DNA of 64,000 nucleotides from Paenalcaligenes hominis. Lineage in GTDB: Bacteria > Pseudomonadota > Gammaproteobacteria > Burkholderiales > Burkholderiaceae_B. The stretch spans positions 62,001 through 126,000 of the forward strand of contig NZ_JAATIZ010000002.1 in NCBI RefSeq assembly GCF_011927625.1. The letters run 5' to 3'. Positions 27,025 through 36,103 of this stretch are shown here, piece by piece. The notes under the pieces are model-generated. The model was not told the origin of the DNA and made no database searches. It was given only the letters and a program-made list of their open reading frames with translations. Position numbers and translations under genes: made by a program. The first letter of the stretch is position 1, and each line of letters starts with the position of its first letter.

Positions 27025-28206
27025 TTAAGCCTGTTTGTTAGCAATAAGGCTAATGAATTGATCAAATAAAGCAGTCATATCACGTGGGCCTGGGGTGGCT
27101 TCAGGGTGGCCCTGGAAACCAAATGCAGGACGATCCGTGAAAGCTAAGCCTTGTAAGGTGCCATCAAATAAAGACACATGCGTTACACGTACATTTTCAG
27201 GTAGGGTATTGGCATCAATAGCAAAACCGTGGTTTTGGCTAGTGATATAAACACGGCCTGTTTCTAACTGCTGTACTGGGTGATTAGCACCATGATGACC
27301 TGTTTTCATCTTGACACTGCTAGCGCCTGCGGCTAACCCTAAGAGCTGATGCCCCAAACAAAGACCAAATACAGGGATTTTTTGCTCGAGGAAGGTCTGG
27401 GTAGCGGCGATGGCGTAATCGCATGCGGCGGGATCGCCTGGGCCATTTGATAAAAACACGCCATCTGGGTTGAGTGCTAGGACGTCTTCGGCACGGGTTT
27501 GAGCGGGAACAACGGTGATTTTGCAGCCGCGATCGGCTAACAAACGTAAGATGTTATTTTTCACACCAAAATCATACGCAACCACATGGTGTGCATCCGC
27601 AGCAGGAGTGATTTCGCTAAAGCCAGTACCTAGCTGCCAAGAGCTTTGGGTCCAGTTTTTAGCTGTGGGTAGGCTAACCTCTTTGACTAAATCTACCCCC
27701 TCTAGACCGGCAAAAGAATGGGCCAGTTCAATGGCCCGATCAACATCTTCACCGACTAGAATACAAGCGCTTTGAGCGCCTTTTTCGCGAAGAATTCGCG
27801 TCAGTTTTCGGGTATCAATACCCGCAATAGCCACAACGCCTTGTTGAGCTAAATAGTCTGGCAACGACTGAGTGGAACGAAAATTGGATACGCGTAAAGC
27901 GCAATCACGAACAACTAACCCAGAAGCCTGCACACCAGATGACTCAGCGTCCTCGGGATTTACCCCAGTATTTCCAATGTGTGGATAAGTTAGTGTTACG
28001 ATTTGACCTTTATAGCTAGGGTCAGTGAGAATTTCTTGGTAGCCCGTCATGGACGTATTAAATACGATCTCGGCTACAGCATACCCCTCGGCGCCTATGG
28101 AATAACCTTTAAAAACGGTCCCATCGGCAAGGGCTAGGATCGCACTTGAGCTAGCATTGGACTCGTCAGGAAAAAGAGACGGCAGCACGTTTAAACCCCG
28201 GTTCAT
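27025..28206 (-). CDS. carA: Carbamoyl-phosphate synthase small subunit CarA
   Basis: 393 residues; the glutaminase that supplies ammonia to CarB. The N-terminal domain begins [18 protein letters not shown] and has [21 protein letters not shown]. The C-terminal class I amidotransferase contains the nucleophile in [11 protein letters not shown] and the histidine of [11 protein letters not shown]. The start at 28206 is plausible given the promoter; a GTG six codons later (before LPSLFPD) is the start favoured by relatives and may be the true one. No strong Shine-Dalgarno sequence precedes either. Confidence 0.97.
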   Translation of the reverse strand: MNRGLNVLPSLFPDESNASSSAILALADGTVFKGYSIGAEGYAVAEIVFNTSMTGYQEILTDPSYKGQIVTLTYPHIGNTGVNPEDAESSGVQASGLVVRDCALRVSNFRSTQSLPDYLAQQGVVAIAGIDTRKLTRILREKGAQSACILVGEDVDRAIELAHSFAGLEGVDLVKEVSLPTAKNWTQSSWQLGTGFSEITPAADAHHVVAYDFGVKNNILRLLADRGCKITVVPAQTRAEDVLALNPDGVFLSNGPGDPAACDYAIAATQTFLEQKIPVFGLCLGHQLLGLAAGASSVKMKTGHHGANHPVQQLETGRVYITSQNHGFAIDANTLPENVRVTHVSLFDGTLQGLAFTDRPAFGFQGHPEATPGPRDMTALFDQFISLIANKQA

Positions 28207-28228
28207 AATTTACAAATAAAACTTAACG

Positions 28229-28260
28229 ATTATACCCTGACTACACTAAGGCATAAAGCA
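28229..28260 (-). promoter_or_regulatory. carAB promoter
   Basis: On the minus strand a perfect TATAAT is at 28234-28229, 22 bp before the carA ATG. A poor -35 (TTTATG-like) lies about 17 bp further upstream. Transcription would begin near 28222, leaving a very short leader without room for a long attenuator. Confidence 0.5.
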
Positions 28261-28297
28261 CATATCGTTCAGTAGCAACATTGCCACATAGAATATA

Positions 28298-28312
28298 AAT
28301 GTAGTCTACATT
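28298..28312. promoter_or_regulatory. 15-bp perfect palindrome upstream of tal
   Basis: AATGTAG and CTACATT flank a single T. It is centred 47 bp upstream of the tal start and could be a regulator operator. No known factor is assigned. Confidence 0.35.
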
Positions 28313-28351
28313 AACCCGTACATCTTGTTTTGCTTTTTTGGTTCAAAATCT

Positions 28352-29323
28352 ATGACAACCTTGCTTGAATCCCTACGCCAGTTCACAACTGTAGTAGCAG
28401 ACACAGGAGACTTTGAGTCCATACGGGCTTTTCGTCCTACCGATGCGACCACTAACCCGTCGCTAATCCTGAATGCAGTGCAACAGCCTGCCTATCAACA
28501 TTTAGTAAAAGATACCCTTTTACAAAATCCTAAAGCCAACGCATCCGAGCTTAACGATGCGTTGCTAGTGGCGTTTGGTACAGCAATTTTATCTATTGTT
28601 CCTGGGCGTGTTTCTACGGAAATTGATGCGCGCTTATCCTTTGACACCCAAGCCAGTATCGAGCGCGCTCGTCATATCATTCAGCAATATGAACGCGCTG
28701 GCATCGATCGTCAGCGCGTATTGATTAAGCTAGCTGCAACCTGGGAAGGTATTCAGGCGGCCAAACAACTAGAAAGCGAAGGCATTCATTGCAATCTTAC
28801 GCTTTTATTTAGCTTGCCTCAGGCAGTGGCCTGCGCTCAGGCTAAAGTCACCCTTATTTCGCCTTTTGTAGGACGTATTTACGACTGGCATAAAAAAGCA
28901 GCGGGTTCTGATTGGGACGAAGCGCGCTACGCTAACGCCAATGACCCCGGCGTCCAGTCAGTCAAGCAAATTTATGACTACTTTAAAGCCTATGATTTAA
29001 AAACGGAAATCATGGGCGCTAGCTTCAGAAACATAGGTCAAATCATAGCGTTGGCTGGTTGCGATTTACTAACGATTAGCCCAACACTATTGGATCAATT
29101 GGCGACGACGCAGGGCACCGTAGAAAAAGCCTTAGATATTGAAAACGCTAAAGCCCATGCCCCCGAATGGCATGCCAATAACGAGGTAACCTTCCGCACG
29201 GATCTGAATGCCAATGCAATGGCCACAGAAAAGCTAGCCGAAGGCATTCGTCTCTTTATTCGCGACGCCATCACCTTAGACCAACTGATCCAAGACACCA
29301 AACACCAGTTGAATGCTGCCTAG
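28352..29323 (+). CDS. tal: Transaldolase
   Basis: 323 residues from the ATG at 28352 ([15 protein letters not shown]), the usual start; the open frame extends 9 codons further upstream without a family match. It transfers dihydroxyacetone units in the non-oxidative pentose phosphate pathway. The Schiff-base lysine is K126 in [12 protein letters not shown]. The signature TTNPSLIL at about 33-40 and the [13 protein letters not shown] block confirm a TalA/B-type enzyme. It is monocistronic between a palindrome and a bidirectional terminator. Confidence 0.96.
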   Translation: MTTLLESLRQFTTVVADTGDFESIRAFRPTDATTNPSLILNAVQQPAYQHLVKDTLLQNPKANASELNDALLVAFGTAILSIVPGRVSTEIDARLSFDTQASIERARHIIQQYERAGIDRQRVLIKLAATWEGIQAAKQLESEGIHCNLTLLFSLPQAVACAQAKVTLISPFVGRIYDWHKKAAGSDWDEARYANANDPGVQSVKQIYDYFKAYDLKTEIMGASFRNIGQIIALAGCDLLTISPTLLDQLATTQGTVEKALDIENAKAHAPEWHANNEVTFRTDLNANAMATEKLAEGIRLFIRDAITLDQLIQDTKHQLNAA

Positions 29324-29354
29324 CTGCTTTTAACTGATGCACCAGTTCAACAAA

Positions 29355-29393
29355 CCTAAAAAGGGTTGCGCATGGATGCCAACCTTTTTTAGG
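29355..29393. terminator. Bidirectional terminator between tal and recR
   Basis: 14-bp stem (starting CCTAAAAAGGG at 29355, closing at AGG 29391-29393), with A- and T-runs on each side. It overlaps the recR stop codon by a few bases. Confidence 0.85.
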
Positions 29394-30000
29394 TGCTGCG
29401 TCGCTCCATAAGCGCCCATGCTATGGTGCTAGCATCTACGTACTCCAGCTCGCTGCCGGCAGGGACACCGCGTGCTAAACGCGTCATTGTTACCCCATGG
29501 ATACGTAAATACTCAGCTAAGTGATGAGCCGTGGTTTCGCCTTCGGCGGTGTAATTCGTAGCCAGAATGACTTCGCGCACCTCTGCCTCAGAAGCCCGTT
29601 GTGCAATACGTTGAAACTGCAAATCTTTAGGGCCTACCCCTTCGAGGGGTGCAAGCCGCCCCATCAACACATAATACAAGCCATGATAACTGTGACTGGC
29701 TTCAATCATGTTTTGATCAGCAGGCGTTTCTACAATGCATAATTGGCTGTGGTCGCGTTGTGGGTTGGCACAAGTATGGCAAATTTCCGTTTCAGAAAAA
29801 CCATTGCAACGTTGACAATGCATAAGCGTGCTGACAGCATGGTCTAACGCCTGACTAAGCGCTTGGGCCCCAACCACATCGTTTTGCAAGACGTGGTAGG
29901 CCATACGGCGTGCGGTACGCTCGCCCACACCAGGCAGGCGTCTGAATGCGTCAATCAAGTCACGTAGTGGCGCGGGCTCAGGTAAAACTGGGTTGGTCAT
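29389..30000 (-). CDS. recR: Recombination mediator RecR
   Basis: 203 residues. A helix-hairpin-helix (DAFRRLPGVGERTARRMAYHVL) is followed by the Cys4 zinc finger (CQRCNGFSETEICHTC) and the Toprim domain (LCIVETPADQNMIE). A Walker-B-like C-terminus ends the protein. It acts with RecF and RecO to load RecA at gaps. Its ATG directly follows the ebfC stop, in the widespread dnaX-ebfC-recR operon. Confidence 0.97.
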   Translation of the reverse strand: MTNPVLPEPAPLRDLIDAFRRLPGVGERTARRMAYHVLQNDVVGAQALSQALDHAVSTLMHCQRCNGFSETEICHTCANPQRDHSQLCIVETPADQNMIEASHSYHGLYYVLMGRLAPLEGVGPKDLQFQRIAQRASEAEVREVILATNYTAEGETTAHHLAEYLRIHGVTMTRLARGVPAGSELEYVDASTIAWALMERRST

Positions 30001-30327
30001 TTAAAAAGGAAATGACATGCCGGGAGGCAACGGCAACCCTGCTGTAAGCGCTGACATTTTTTCTTGAGACGTGCTTTCTGCTTTGCGCAGCGCATCGTTA
30101 AACGCAGCCGCCACGAGATCTTCGAGCATTTCTTTATCGTCTTCAAGTAAAGAAGGATCAATAGTGACGCGACGCACATCGTTGCGGCAGGTCATGGTGA
30201 TTTTAACCAAGCCACCGCCAGCAGCCCCTTCGACTTCAATATTGCCCAGTTCCTCTTGAGCTTTTTTCACGTTTTCTTGCATTTGCTGGGCTTGACGCAT
30301 TAAGCCTGCAATTTGACCTTTCATCAT
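30001..30327 (-). CDS. ebfC: YbaB/EbfC nucleoid-associated protein
   Basis: 108 residues of the YbaB/EbfC family, small DNA-binding dimers. N-terminal [46 protein letters not shown] is the family signature, and the C-terminus is Pro/Gly rich ([11 protein letters not shown]). It lies between dnaX (54 bp upstream) and recR (no gap). It may link recombination genes to chromatin structure, but its exact role is unclear. Confidence 0.94.
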   Translation of the reverse strand: MMKGQIAGLMRQAQQMQENVKKAQEELGNIEVEGAAGGGLVKITMTCRNDVRRVTIDPSLLEDDKEMLEDLVAAAFNDALRKAESTSQEKMSALTAGLPLPPGMSFPF

Positions 30328-30381
30328 AATGTAACTGTCCTAATAAAGTGGATGCGATGCGAGAAACCGCACCAGGTTTGA

Positions 30382-32565
30382 CTATTTGGCTCGAACAGAG
30401 CCTGCCAATAGCTGCGCATCAAACTGCTCAATGAGCGCTAGTATAAACGGGTTTTCTTGCGCATCAAGTTCTGCCTCGTGTTGGCGCTGCGCACGCTGCG
30501 CCTCGGCCACAGCAAAGGCAGTGTCATCACCGGTAGAGCCATAATCAATTTGTAAACGTAATACTTGACCAAAGTGCTCGTTTAACACGGTGTTAATCCG
30601 AGCTTTAGCTTGACTGTCGTCTGCAGAGCGAATGGCAGCACGCAACACCACATGGTGCCCATCACACTCGATCCATTCAGTTTGCTGTGCTAGTTCGGCG
30701 GCCCAGCCAGACAAGGGCAGCTTTGGTGCTAAATCGACCCACTGGGCGCGAGTTATCTGCTCGGGCTTAGGGACGGCTGGGGATGCTAAATCTAAAGCGG
30801 CTACGGCTTGTTGTACGGCATCTTCTATTTGGGGGATAGTGGCACCGTTTTCAATATCCCCCGCGGGAAAATCCTCGGCGTCGTCGTCACTGTGGGGGAT
30901 CCCCCCGTAGTCCTCTTCGGTAAAAGGAGGCTCCTCGTCATACACAGGGGGATCTAAGGCAGCATCCGTTGGGGCCGCAGCTAACGGGTCGGCTTCAGTT
31001 GAGCGAGACGCAGCAATTTCGGCAGCAGGCTGAGCCTGAGTGGTAGGAGCCTCGTCTTCCCAAGGAGGCGTGTCGTCTACCTCGGGGGCCCGCAAAGCCT
31101 GACCGCCCCGCTCTATGATGGGTGGCTGGATACCTTCGCGTGCACTTGTATTATCAAAGTCAGACTCGTAAGGGGACGCCACCGCCGCGGAGGTAGTGCT
31201 GCCCGTTGGGGCGGCGGGTGTAGGCGCCGAGGTGGACTCTGGTGCGTTTGCCGCAGACGTTGATGCTAGTGTTGATGTTGATTTTGCTGTTGATGCTGGT
31301 GTTGCTGCCGGTTGCTCAGAGGACGCTGCTCTCTGTGCTGACGCGGGCTTAGTTGCCGGTACTGCAGCGGGCACAACGGGCTTAGGAGCAGCCACTGGAG
31401 TAGTGGCGTGGTCTGAATGATGAGACACAGAAGGCACCGTTTCCGTCTGAGCATGGGGCTGAGGTGTATGTGGTAAGCTGCCAGCCGGGGTCAGCGCAAA
31501 CAAACGCATACACGCCATCACAAAGCCGGCGTACTCGTCGGGCGCTAAACGCAACTCGTCTCGGCTGTGTATCACCACTGAATAATACAGTTGCACATGA
31601 TCAGGGGATAACTGAAGCGCTAGCTGTTGAATAGCATCACGCTGTGGCTCGTCTGGTGGCAAAGCACCTGGAACACGTTGTTGAATAGCAATACGCGATA
31701 ACAAGACGGCTAAATCAGCTAATGCGCCCCCAAAAGACAGGCCTCGTAACAGCATGTCGTCAGCAAGCGCTATGAGGCGGTCGCCCTGCCCATCAATTAA
31801 GGCCTGCAGTAACTGAATGAGGTGGGACTGATCAATAGTACCCAGCATGCCTTGTACAGCTTCGGTCCCAACAGACCCCGCACTGTAAGCAATAGCTTGG
31901 TCAGTCAACGACAAGGCGTCACGCATCGAACCTTGGGCTGCTTGGGCTAATAAGCGCAACGCCGGTGCCTCTGCGGGAATGGCTTCTTCGTGCAGAATGT
32001 CTGTTAGGTGTGACTCGATCGCCGGCACCGTCATTTGCTTGAGATTAAATTGCAAACAACGCGATAGAACAGTCACCGGTATTTTTTGTGGATCGGTGGT
32101 TGCCAGAATGAACTTCACATGCGCAGGCGGTTCCTCGAGGGTTTTTAACATGGCATTAAACGCATGCCCGGTCAACATGTGCACCTCGTCAATCATGTAA
32201 ACCTTATAACGCGCCGCGCTAGGTGCGTATACCGCTTGCTCGAGCAGCTGCGTCATTTCATCTACCCCACGGTTCGAGGCGGCATCAAGCTCGACGTAAT
32301 CAACAAAACGCCCTTGATCAATTTCAGTGCAAGCTCGACATTCACCACACGGTTGTGCGCTTACGCCTTGCTCGCAGTTTAAGGCCTTGGCCAAAATGCG
32401 AGATAAAGTGGTCTTACCTACGCCACGGGTGCCGGTAAAGAGCCACGCATGATGCAAGCGTTGGGTGTCTAAAGCATGTGTCAAAGCGCGTACTACGTGC
32501 TCTTGGCCAATTAAGGTATCGAACGAGCGCGGACGCCATTTGCGAGCCAGTACCTGATATGTCAT
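30382..32565 (-). CDS. dnaX: DNA polymerase III subunit tau/gamma (DnaX)
   Basis: 727 residues from the ATG at 32565 (MTYQVLARKWRP), the universal start; an ATG four codons earlier is also open. This is the clamp-loader ATPase. Walker A GTRGVGKTT, the Cys4 zinc module (CEQGVSAQPCGECRAC) and the DEVHML Walker B make the AAA+ core (1-365). A long Pro/Ala/Thr/Ser linker (about 370-560) and a tau-specific C-terminal domain (about 600-727) follow. I found no slippery A-rich heptamer at the gamma/tau boundary, so gamma production by frameshifting is not supported. It heads the ebfC-recR operon. Confidence 0.96.
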   Translation of the reverse strand: MTYQVLARKWRPRSFDTLIGQEHVVRALTHALDTQRLHHAWLFTGTRGVGKTTLSRILAKALNCEQGVSAQPCGECRACTEIDQGRFVDYVELDAASNRGVDEMTQLLEQAVYAPSAARYKVYMIDEVHMLTGHAFNAMLKTLEEPPAHVKFILATTDPQKIPVTVLSRCLQFNLKQMTVPAIESHLTDILHEEAIPAEAPALRLLAQAAQGSMRDALSLTDQAIAYSAGSVGTEAVQGMLGTIDQSHLIQLLQALIDGQGDRLIALADDMLLRGLSFGGALADLAVLLSRIAIQQRVPGALPPDEPQRDAIQQLALQLSPDHVQLYYSVVIHSRDELRLAPDEYAGFVMACMRLFALTPAGSLPHTPQPHAQTETVPSVSHHSDHATTPVAAPKPVVPAAVPATKPASAQRAASSEQPAATPASTAKSTSTLASTSAANAPESTSAPTPAAPTGSTTSAAVASPYESDFDNTSAREGIQPPIIERGGQALRAPEVDDTPPWEDEAPTTQAQPAAEIAASRSTEADPLAAAPTDAALDPPVYDEEPPFTEEDYGGIPHSDDDAEDFPAGDIENGATIPQIEDAVQQAVAALDLASPAVPKPEQITRAQWVDLAPKLPLSGWAAELAQQTEWIECDGHHVVLRAAIRSADDSQAKARINTVLNEHFGQVLRLQIDYGSTGDDTAFAVAEAQRAQRQHEAELDAQENPFILALIEQFDAQLLAGSVRAK

Positions 32566-32665
32566 GAAGGAGTGCAATTCGGTGAAAAAAAGAAAGCCAC
32601 AAGGCTAGTCAAGTGTACCGGATTTGAGGTAGATGCGGGAAGTGGATGTGAAACCCAAAAGAAGA

Positions 32666-32760
32666 GGTGAGCCTGGCTTCGGCACTAGTTCGAGACAGCT
32701 GTGGCTGCTTCGTTCCCGACCTGACCAGGTTGGCTGTTGAACCATGCGAAGGGGCTCACC
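32666..32760 (-). ncRNA. ffs: 4.5S / SRP RNA, bacterial small type
   Basis: A 95-nt hairpin gene. The ends GGTGAGCC (32666-32673) and GGCTCACC (32753-32760) pair. On the minus strand the Ffh-binding core is unmistakable: CCTGGTCAGGTCGGGAACG followed by AAGCAGCCACAGCTGT. It forms the RNA part of the signal recognition particle for cotranslational membrane targeting. An open frame over 32605-32883 crosses it and is spurious. It sits between dnaX and the addA-like gene. Confidence 0.95.
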
Positions 32761-32776
32761 AGAAATAAGTATACCA

Positions 32777-35700
32777 CTAAATTTCGCACCAGAGGTCGGC
32801 TCGAGGAAAATAAAGTGCTGCTTGCGCTTGTCGACCATCAAACGCTGTGACTTGGTCACAATAACGCCGTAGCTGTGCAGCATAGCGTTCTTTCATTACG
32901 GTTAAAAAGTCTGCATCGGACTGACCGGGGTGAGGCTGTCCAGTTTTAAAGTCCACAATTAACCATTGGTCTTCTTGAGAAATCGCTAAATCAATAATCG
33001 ATACTCGACCTTCGGCGTCTAGTAAGGTCCATTCTCTGTAAGCTTTAGCCACGTCTAATAGCCACTGACCTTTAGTGCTGGACAATGTGCGCAGCAGTGT
33101 GTCACGAATCACCGCAACGGCTTCATCCACTTCGTTTAAGGCAAAACCAGCGCGCAGTAATTGACGCCGCATTACCCCTGTGCTGGCCTCGATCCGGTCG
33201 CTTCCCCAAGCGGCTCTGCCCTCGCGTCCGATACGCTCTAACCACGCATGCGCTACGGTACCAATTGCCGCCTCTTTAAAAGGCTCTTCGTTCCATTGCC
33301 AATGATTAGAACCGCTAGGCACATGACGTGGTCTAACATAGGGCAATTCAGTAAGCTGCTGCACCCGCACAAGCTGATGATGAGGCGCGGTACCGCGACG
33401 ATGCGCTGCGACGGGGGCGATCTCGGGTGTGGCGGCATTAAACGCGGCTTCAACCTGCGGCCACAGCAGGTGCAACAAAGAACGTGAACGCACTACAAGC
33501 TCTTCTTTAACCACATTTTGCTCTACTACTCCTACCAAATGCAGTTGATGACGCGCTCGGGTCACAGCCACATACAACAAACGCTGCATTTCAAACTCAG
33601 CGCGCTTTTTTTCACGGTCGGCAATAAATAGGCTTAGTGGATCGCGCTGTGGGGCATCACTGGCTTTGACCATGCCCACATACAAACGCCCGTGGCTTTG
33701 CTCTATACCTAGTAACGGTTCTTTGTCGCGCGCGGCATCTCGGTTTAAGTCATACAAAATCACCGACTCAAACTCAAGCCCTTTTGATTTGTGGATGGTC
33801 ATGACCTCGACCGCTTGAGTGGCGTTTTGTGCCACCGCAAAAAGTCGTTGGATTTTTTCTTCAAAAACATCCAAGTCTAAGTCGCCGTACGGTGCCAATT
33901 GCTCAAGCAAACGAAACACATTTTCTGCATCGGCTTTTTCATTTGGGCTGCCATAGATTTGTTCGCCGCCTAAGCGTAACCAACAATGCTCTACACAGGC
34001 AGCAAAGGGCAATGCCCCGCTTTGTTGCGAACGATCTAAAAGCACGTTTGCCACATGTTGCAAACGTTCCCATTCATCCGCCTCCCACTGCTGCGGATCC
34101 GCCTCTTCTATCAAATGAGGAATGGTTGCGGTGCGATGATGACCACAAAGCCGATGTAAGCTGGTTAAACGTAAACCACAAAGCGGTGCCCGTAATAATG
34201 ACAACCACGCCAAGCGGTCGCCCGGGTGTTTAAGCGCACGTACCAACTGCACAATATCTTGAACCACGGGCCTAGAGTGCAAGCTATCGATATCTACAGC
34301 TTTGGTGGGAATACCTGCCTGTTGCAAGGCTTGAATTAAAGGACCAAGATGAGTACGTGCTCGAACTAATACTGCCACCGGTTTAGCACTGTCCTTAAAC
34401 TGCGCTAAAGCGGTTTGACACAGTGCGATAACCCGCTGTTGCGCCGCCTCTCGTGCCTGCTCCGCATTCATCACCCCTTCTTGGTGGCGTTGATAAATGA
34501 AGGGATGCACTTGAACAATGGACTGCTCTTTTTCCTCATGAAATGCTTCAGAGGGGTTGTAGGTCACCGCGCCTAGCTCGGAGTCGGGCTGGAGAGGAAA
34601 TAAATGGGCGCCTAACTCGTTAACCCAGTGCACCAAGTTTGCAGCAGATCGGAAATTATTAGTCAACGCCACGGCGCGTAATTCGACATCGCCTAACCGC
34701 TGCTCGCGTTGAACTTGCAGGAACAATCCCACCTCGGCTTTACGAAACCGATAAATGGATTGCATAGGGTCACCGACCAAAAAGACCGTTCGCCCATCCT
34801 CTGCCGTCCAACCTGAAGTTAAGCGCTCTAAGAGTCTAATTTGATTCAAGCTGGTGTCTTGAAACTCGTCCACTAGTAAATGACTAATACTGCGGTCTAA
34901 GCGCAATAAGAGTTCTGATGGTTGTTGCTCATAGCCCAACGCATCCAGCGCGCGCTGTGCGATTTCAATAAAATCCACCTGACCGCTTTCTATAAACGCT
35001 AAGCGCAACTCGGCTACCGCCAGTAGTAACGTTCGTGTTAATTGTTCAAGCAACTGCGTTTGAGCTGTACTGTAATCGGCTTGTAAATGCTGGATAGCCA
35101 GTAAGGGCTCCAGCCAAGGAGCCGTGTCATCATAGGTCGCTGCCCAGTCTTTCATACGTTGATTCAGATTGGCATTACCCCCTGCCGGAAAACCGCACGT
35201 TTTTGAGATACCGCGGGGTTTGCGTGGCACACGAGGCGGCGTAGACGTTAACAAAAAGTCAATGAGACCTTGCCAACGTGTCACGTGCTCTGGTATGGGT
35301 AATAACGGATCTGCCGCAGTCCAATCAGCTAAAGCCGGATAGCCTTTTTTGCCCTCTGCCAATAAATTGTGGTGGGCATACACCGCACAGTCCCTGAGCT
35401 CGTCTTGCCAGCCTAAGGGTAAGGCATTCTCTAAACGCTCTAATTGCTCTACTACCAAATCCTCTAAATAGGTCTGCAATTGGTCAATAGAGCCCGCACG
35501 ACTTAGGGTAGGTAACCACTGGTCGCGGATGGCAAGCATATTAACTAATAAAGCCTCGACATCGACTAAGTTAACCCCTAAGTGCTTGATCACTTGCGCC
35601 ACATCGGGCTCTTGATCCGCACGCGCTATCGTGTGTCGGGCGGCTTGTAAATATAGGGCATCCGCTTGGTCTGAGACCTCGGGGACCCCTCCTAGCCCAC

Positions 35701-36103
35701 TGAGCACAGGCATAGCTCTAACCAAATGGGCGCACAATGAGTCAATGGTACGAATACTAAGGCGTGCTGGGTGCTCAAGTAAATTCCAACCTTGTTGCGT
35801 ATCGTGTGCTAATGCCGCACGTGCTAAATGCCAACTTTGTTTTTTATAGGCTTCTTCTGGCTCGGGCTGTTGAGCAGCCTGCAGCTTTTCAATCACACGA
35901 GCATGCATTTCGGCCGCCGCTGCACGTGTAAACGTAATAGCAACAATTTCCTCTGGCTTTTGCACTAAGGCCAATAAAGCCAAGATACGATCTGTTAATA
36001 ATTCGGTTTTACCTGAGCCTGCAGGGGCTTGCACTAAAAAAGATCGCGTTGGATTGACCGCCGCCTCTCGAATTAAATAATCACTCGGCTTCGTCAAGCT
36101 CAT
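32777..36103 (-). CDS. addA: AddA-like UvrD-type helicase/nuclease
   Basis: 1108 residues. An SF1A helicase with motif I APAGSGKTELL at 24-34, DEFQDTSLNQIRLL, the QSIYRFRKAE motif III block and VEVMTIHKSKGLEF. The C-terminal RecB-like nuclease motif is intact: IIDLAI, then IVDFKTG, then YAAQLRRY. It probably forms with the upstream gene a RecBCD/AddAB-type double-strand-break end-processing complex. It overlaps the upstream addB-like gene by 23 bp, supporting stoichiometric synthesis. The gene symbol is by analogy. Confidence 0.85.
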   Translation of the reverse strand: MSLTKPSDYLIREAAVNPTRSFLVQAPAGSGKTELLTDRILALLALVQKPEEIVAITFTRAAAAEMHARVIEKLQAAQQPEPEEAYKKQSWHLARAALAHDTQQGWNLLEHPARLSIRTIDSLCAHLVRAMPVLSGLGGVPEVSDQADALYLQAARHTIARADQEPDVAQVIKHLGVNLVDVEALLVNMLAIRDQWLPTLSRAGSIDQLQTYLEDLVVEQLERLENALPLGWQDELRDCAVYAHHNLLAEGKKGYPALADWTAADPLLPIPEHVTRWQGLIDFLLTSTPPRVPRKPRGISKTCGFPAGGNANLNQRMKDWAATYDDTAPWLEPLLAIQHLQADYSTAQTQLLEQLTRTLLLAVAELRLAFIESGQVDFIEIAQRALDALGYEQQPSELLLRLDRSISHLLVDEFQDTSLNQIRLLERLTSGWTAEDGRTVFLVGDPMQSIYRFRKAEVGLFLQVQREQRLGDVELRAVALTNNFRSAANLVHWVNELGAHLFPLQPDSELGAVTYNPSEAFHEEKEQSIVQVHPFIYQRHQEGVMNAEQAREAAQQRVIALCQTALAQFKDSAKPVAVLVRARTHLGPLIQALQQAGIPTKAVDIDSLHSRPVVQDIVQLVRALKHPGDRLAWLSLLRAPLCGLRLTSLHRLCGHHRTATIPHLIEEADPQQWEADEWERLQHVANVLLDRSQQSGALPFAACVEHCWLRLGGEQIYGSPNEKADAENVFRLLEQLAPYGDLDLDVFEEKIQRLFAVAQNATQAVEVMTIHKSKGLEFESVILYDLNRDAARDKEPLLGIEQSHGRLYVGMVKASDAPQRDPLSLFIADREKKRAEFEMQRLLYVAVTRARHQLHLVGVVEQNVVKEELVVRSRSLLHLLWPQVEAAFNAATPEIAPVAAHRRGTAPHHQLVRVQQLTELPYVRPRHVPSGSNHWQWNEEPFKEAAIGTVAHAWLERIGREGRAAWGSDRIEASTGVMRRQLLRAGFALNEVDEAVAVIRDTLLRTLSSTKGQWLLDVAKAYREWTLLDAEGRVSIIDLAISQEDQWLIVDFKTGQPHPGQSDADFLTVMKERYAAQLRRYCDQVTAFDGRQAQAALYFPRADLWCEI

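Noticed and set aside
31196-31420. Plus-strand Ala/Asp/Val-rich open frame inside dnaX
   Set aside because: It is antisense to the low-complexity linker of DnaX; no start signal or family.
30382-32565. Programmed frameshift in dnaX giving gamma
   Set aside because: No A AAA AAG-like slippery site with a downstream hairpin was found near the end of the AAA+ core; the only A-run noticed lies inside the ATPase domain.
32605-32883. Open reading frame across the SRP RNA and the addA 3' end
   Set aside because: It coincides with the 4.5S RNA hairpin and has no recognisable protein family; the RNA gene explains the sequence.
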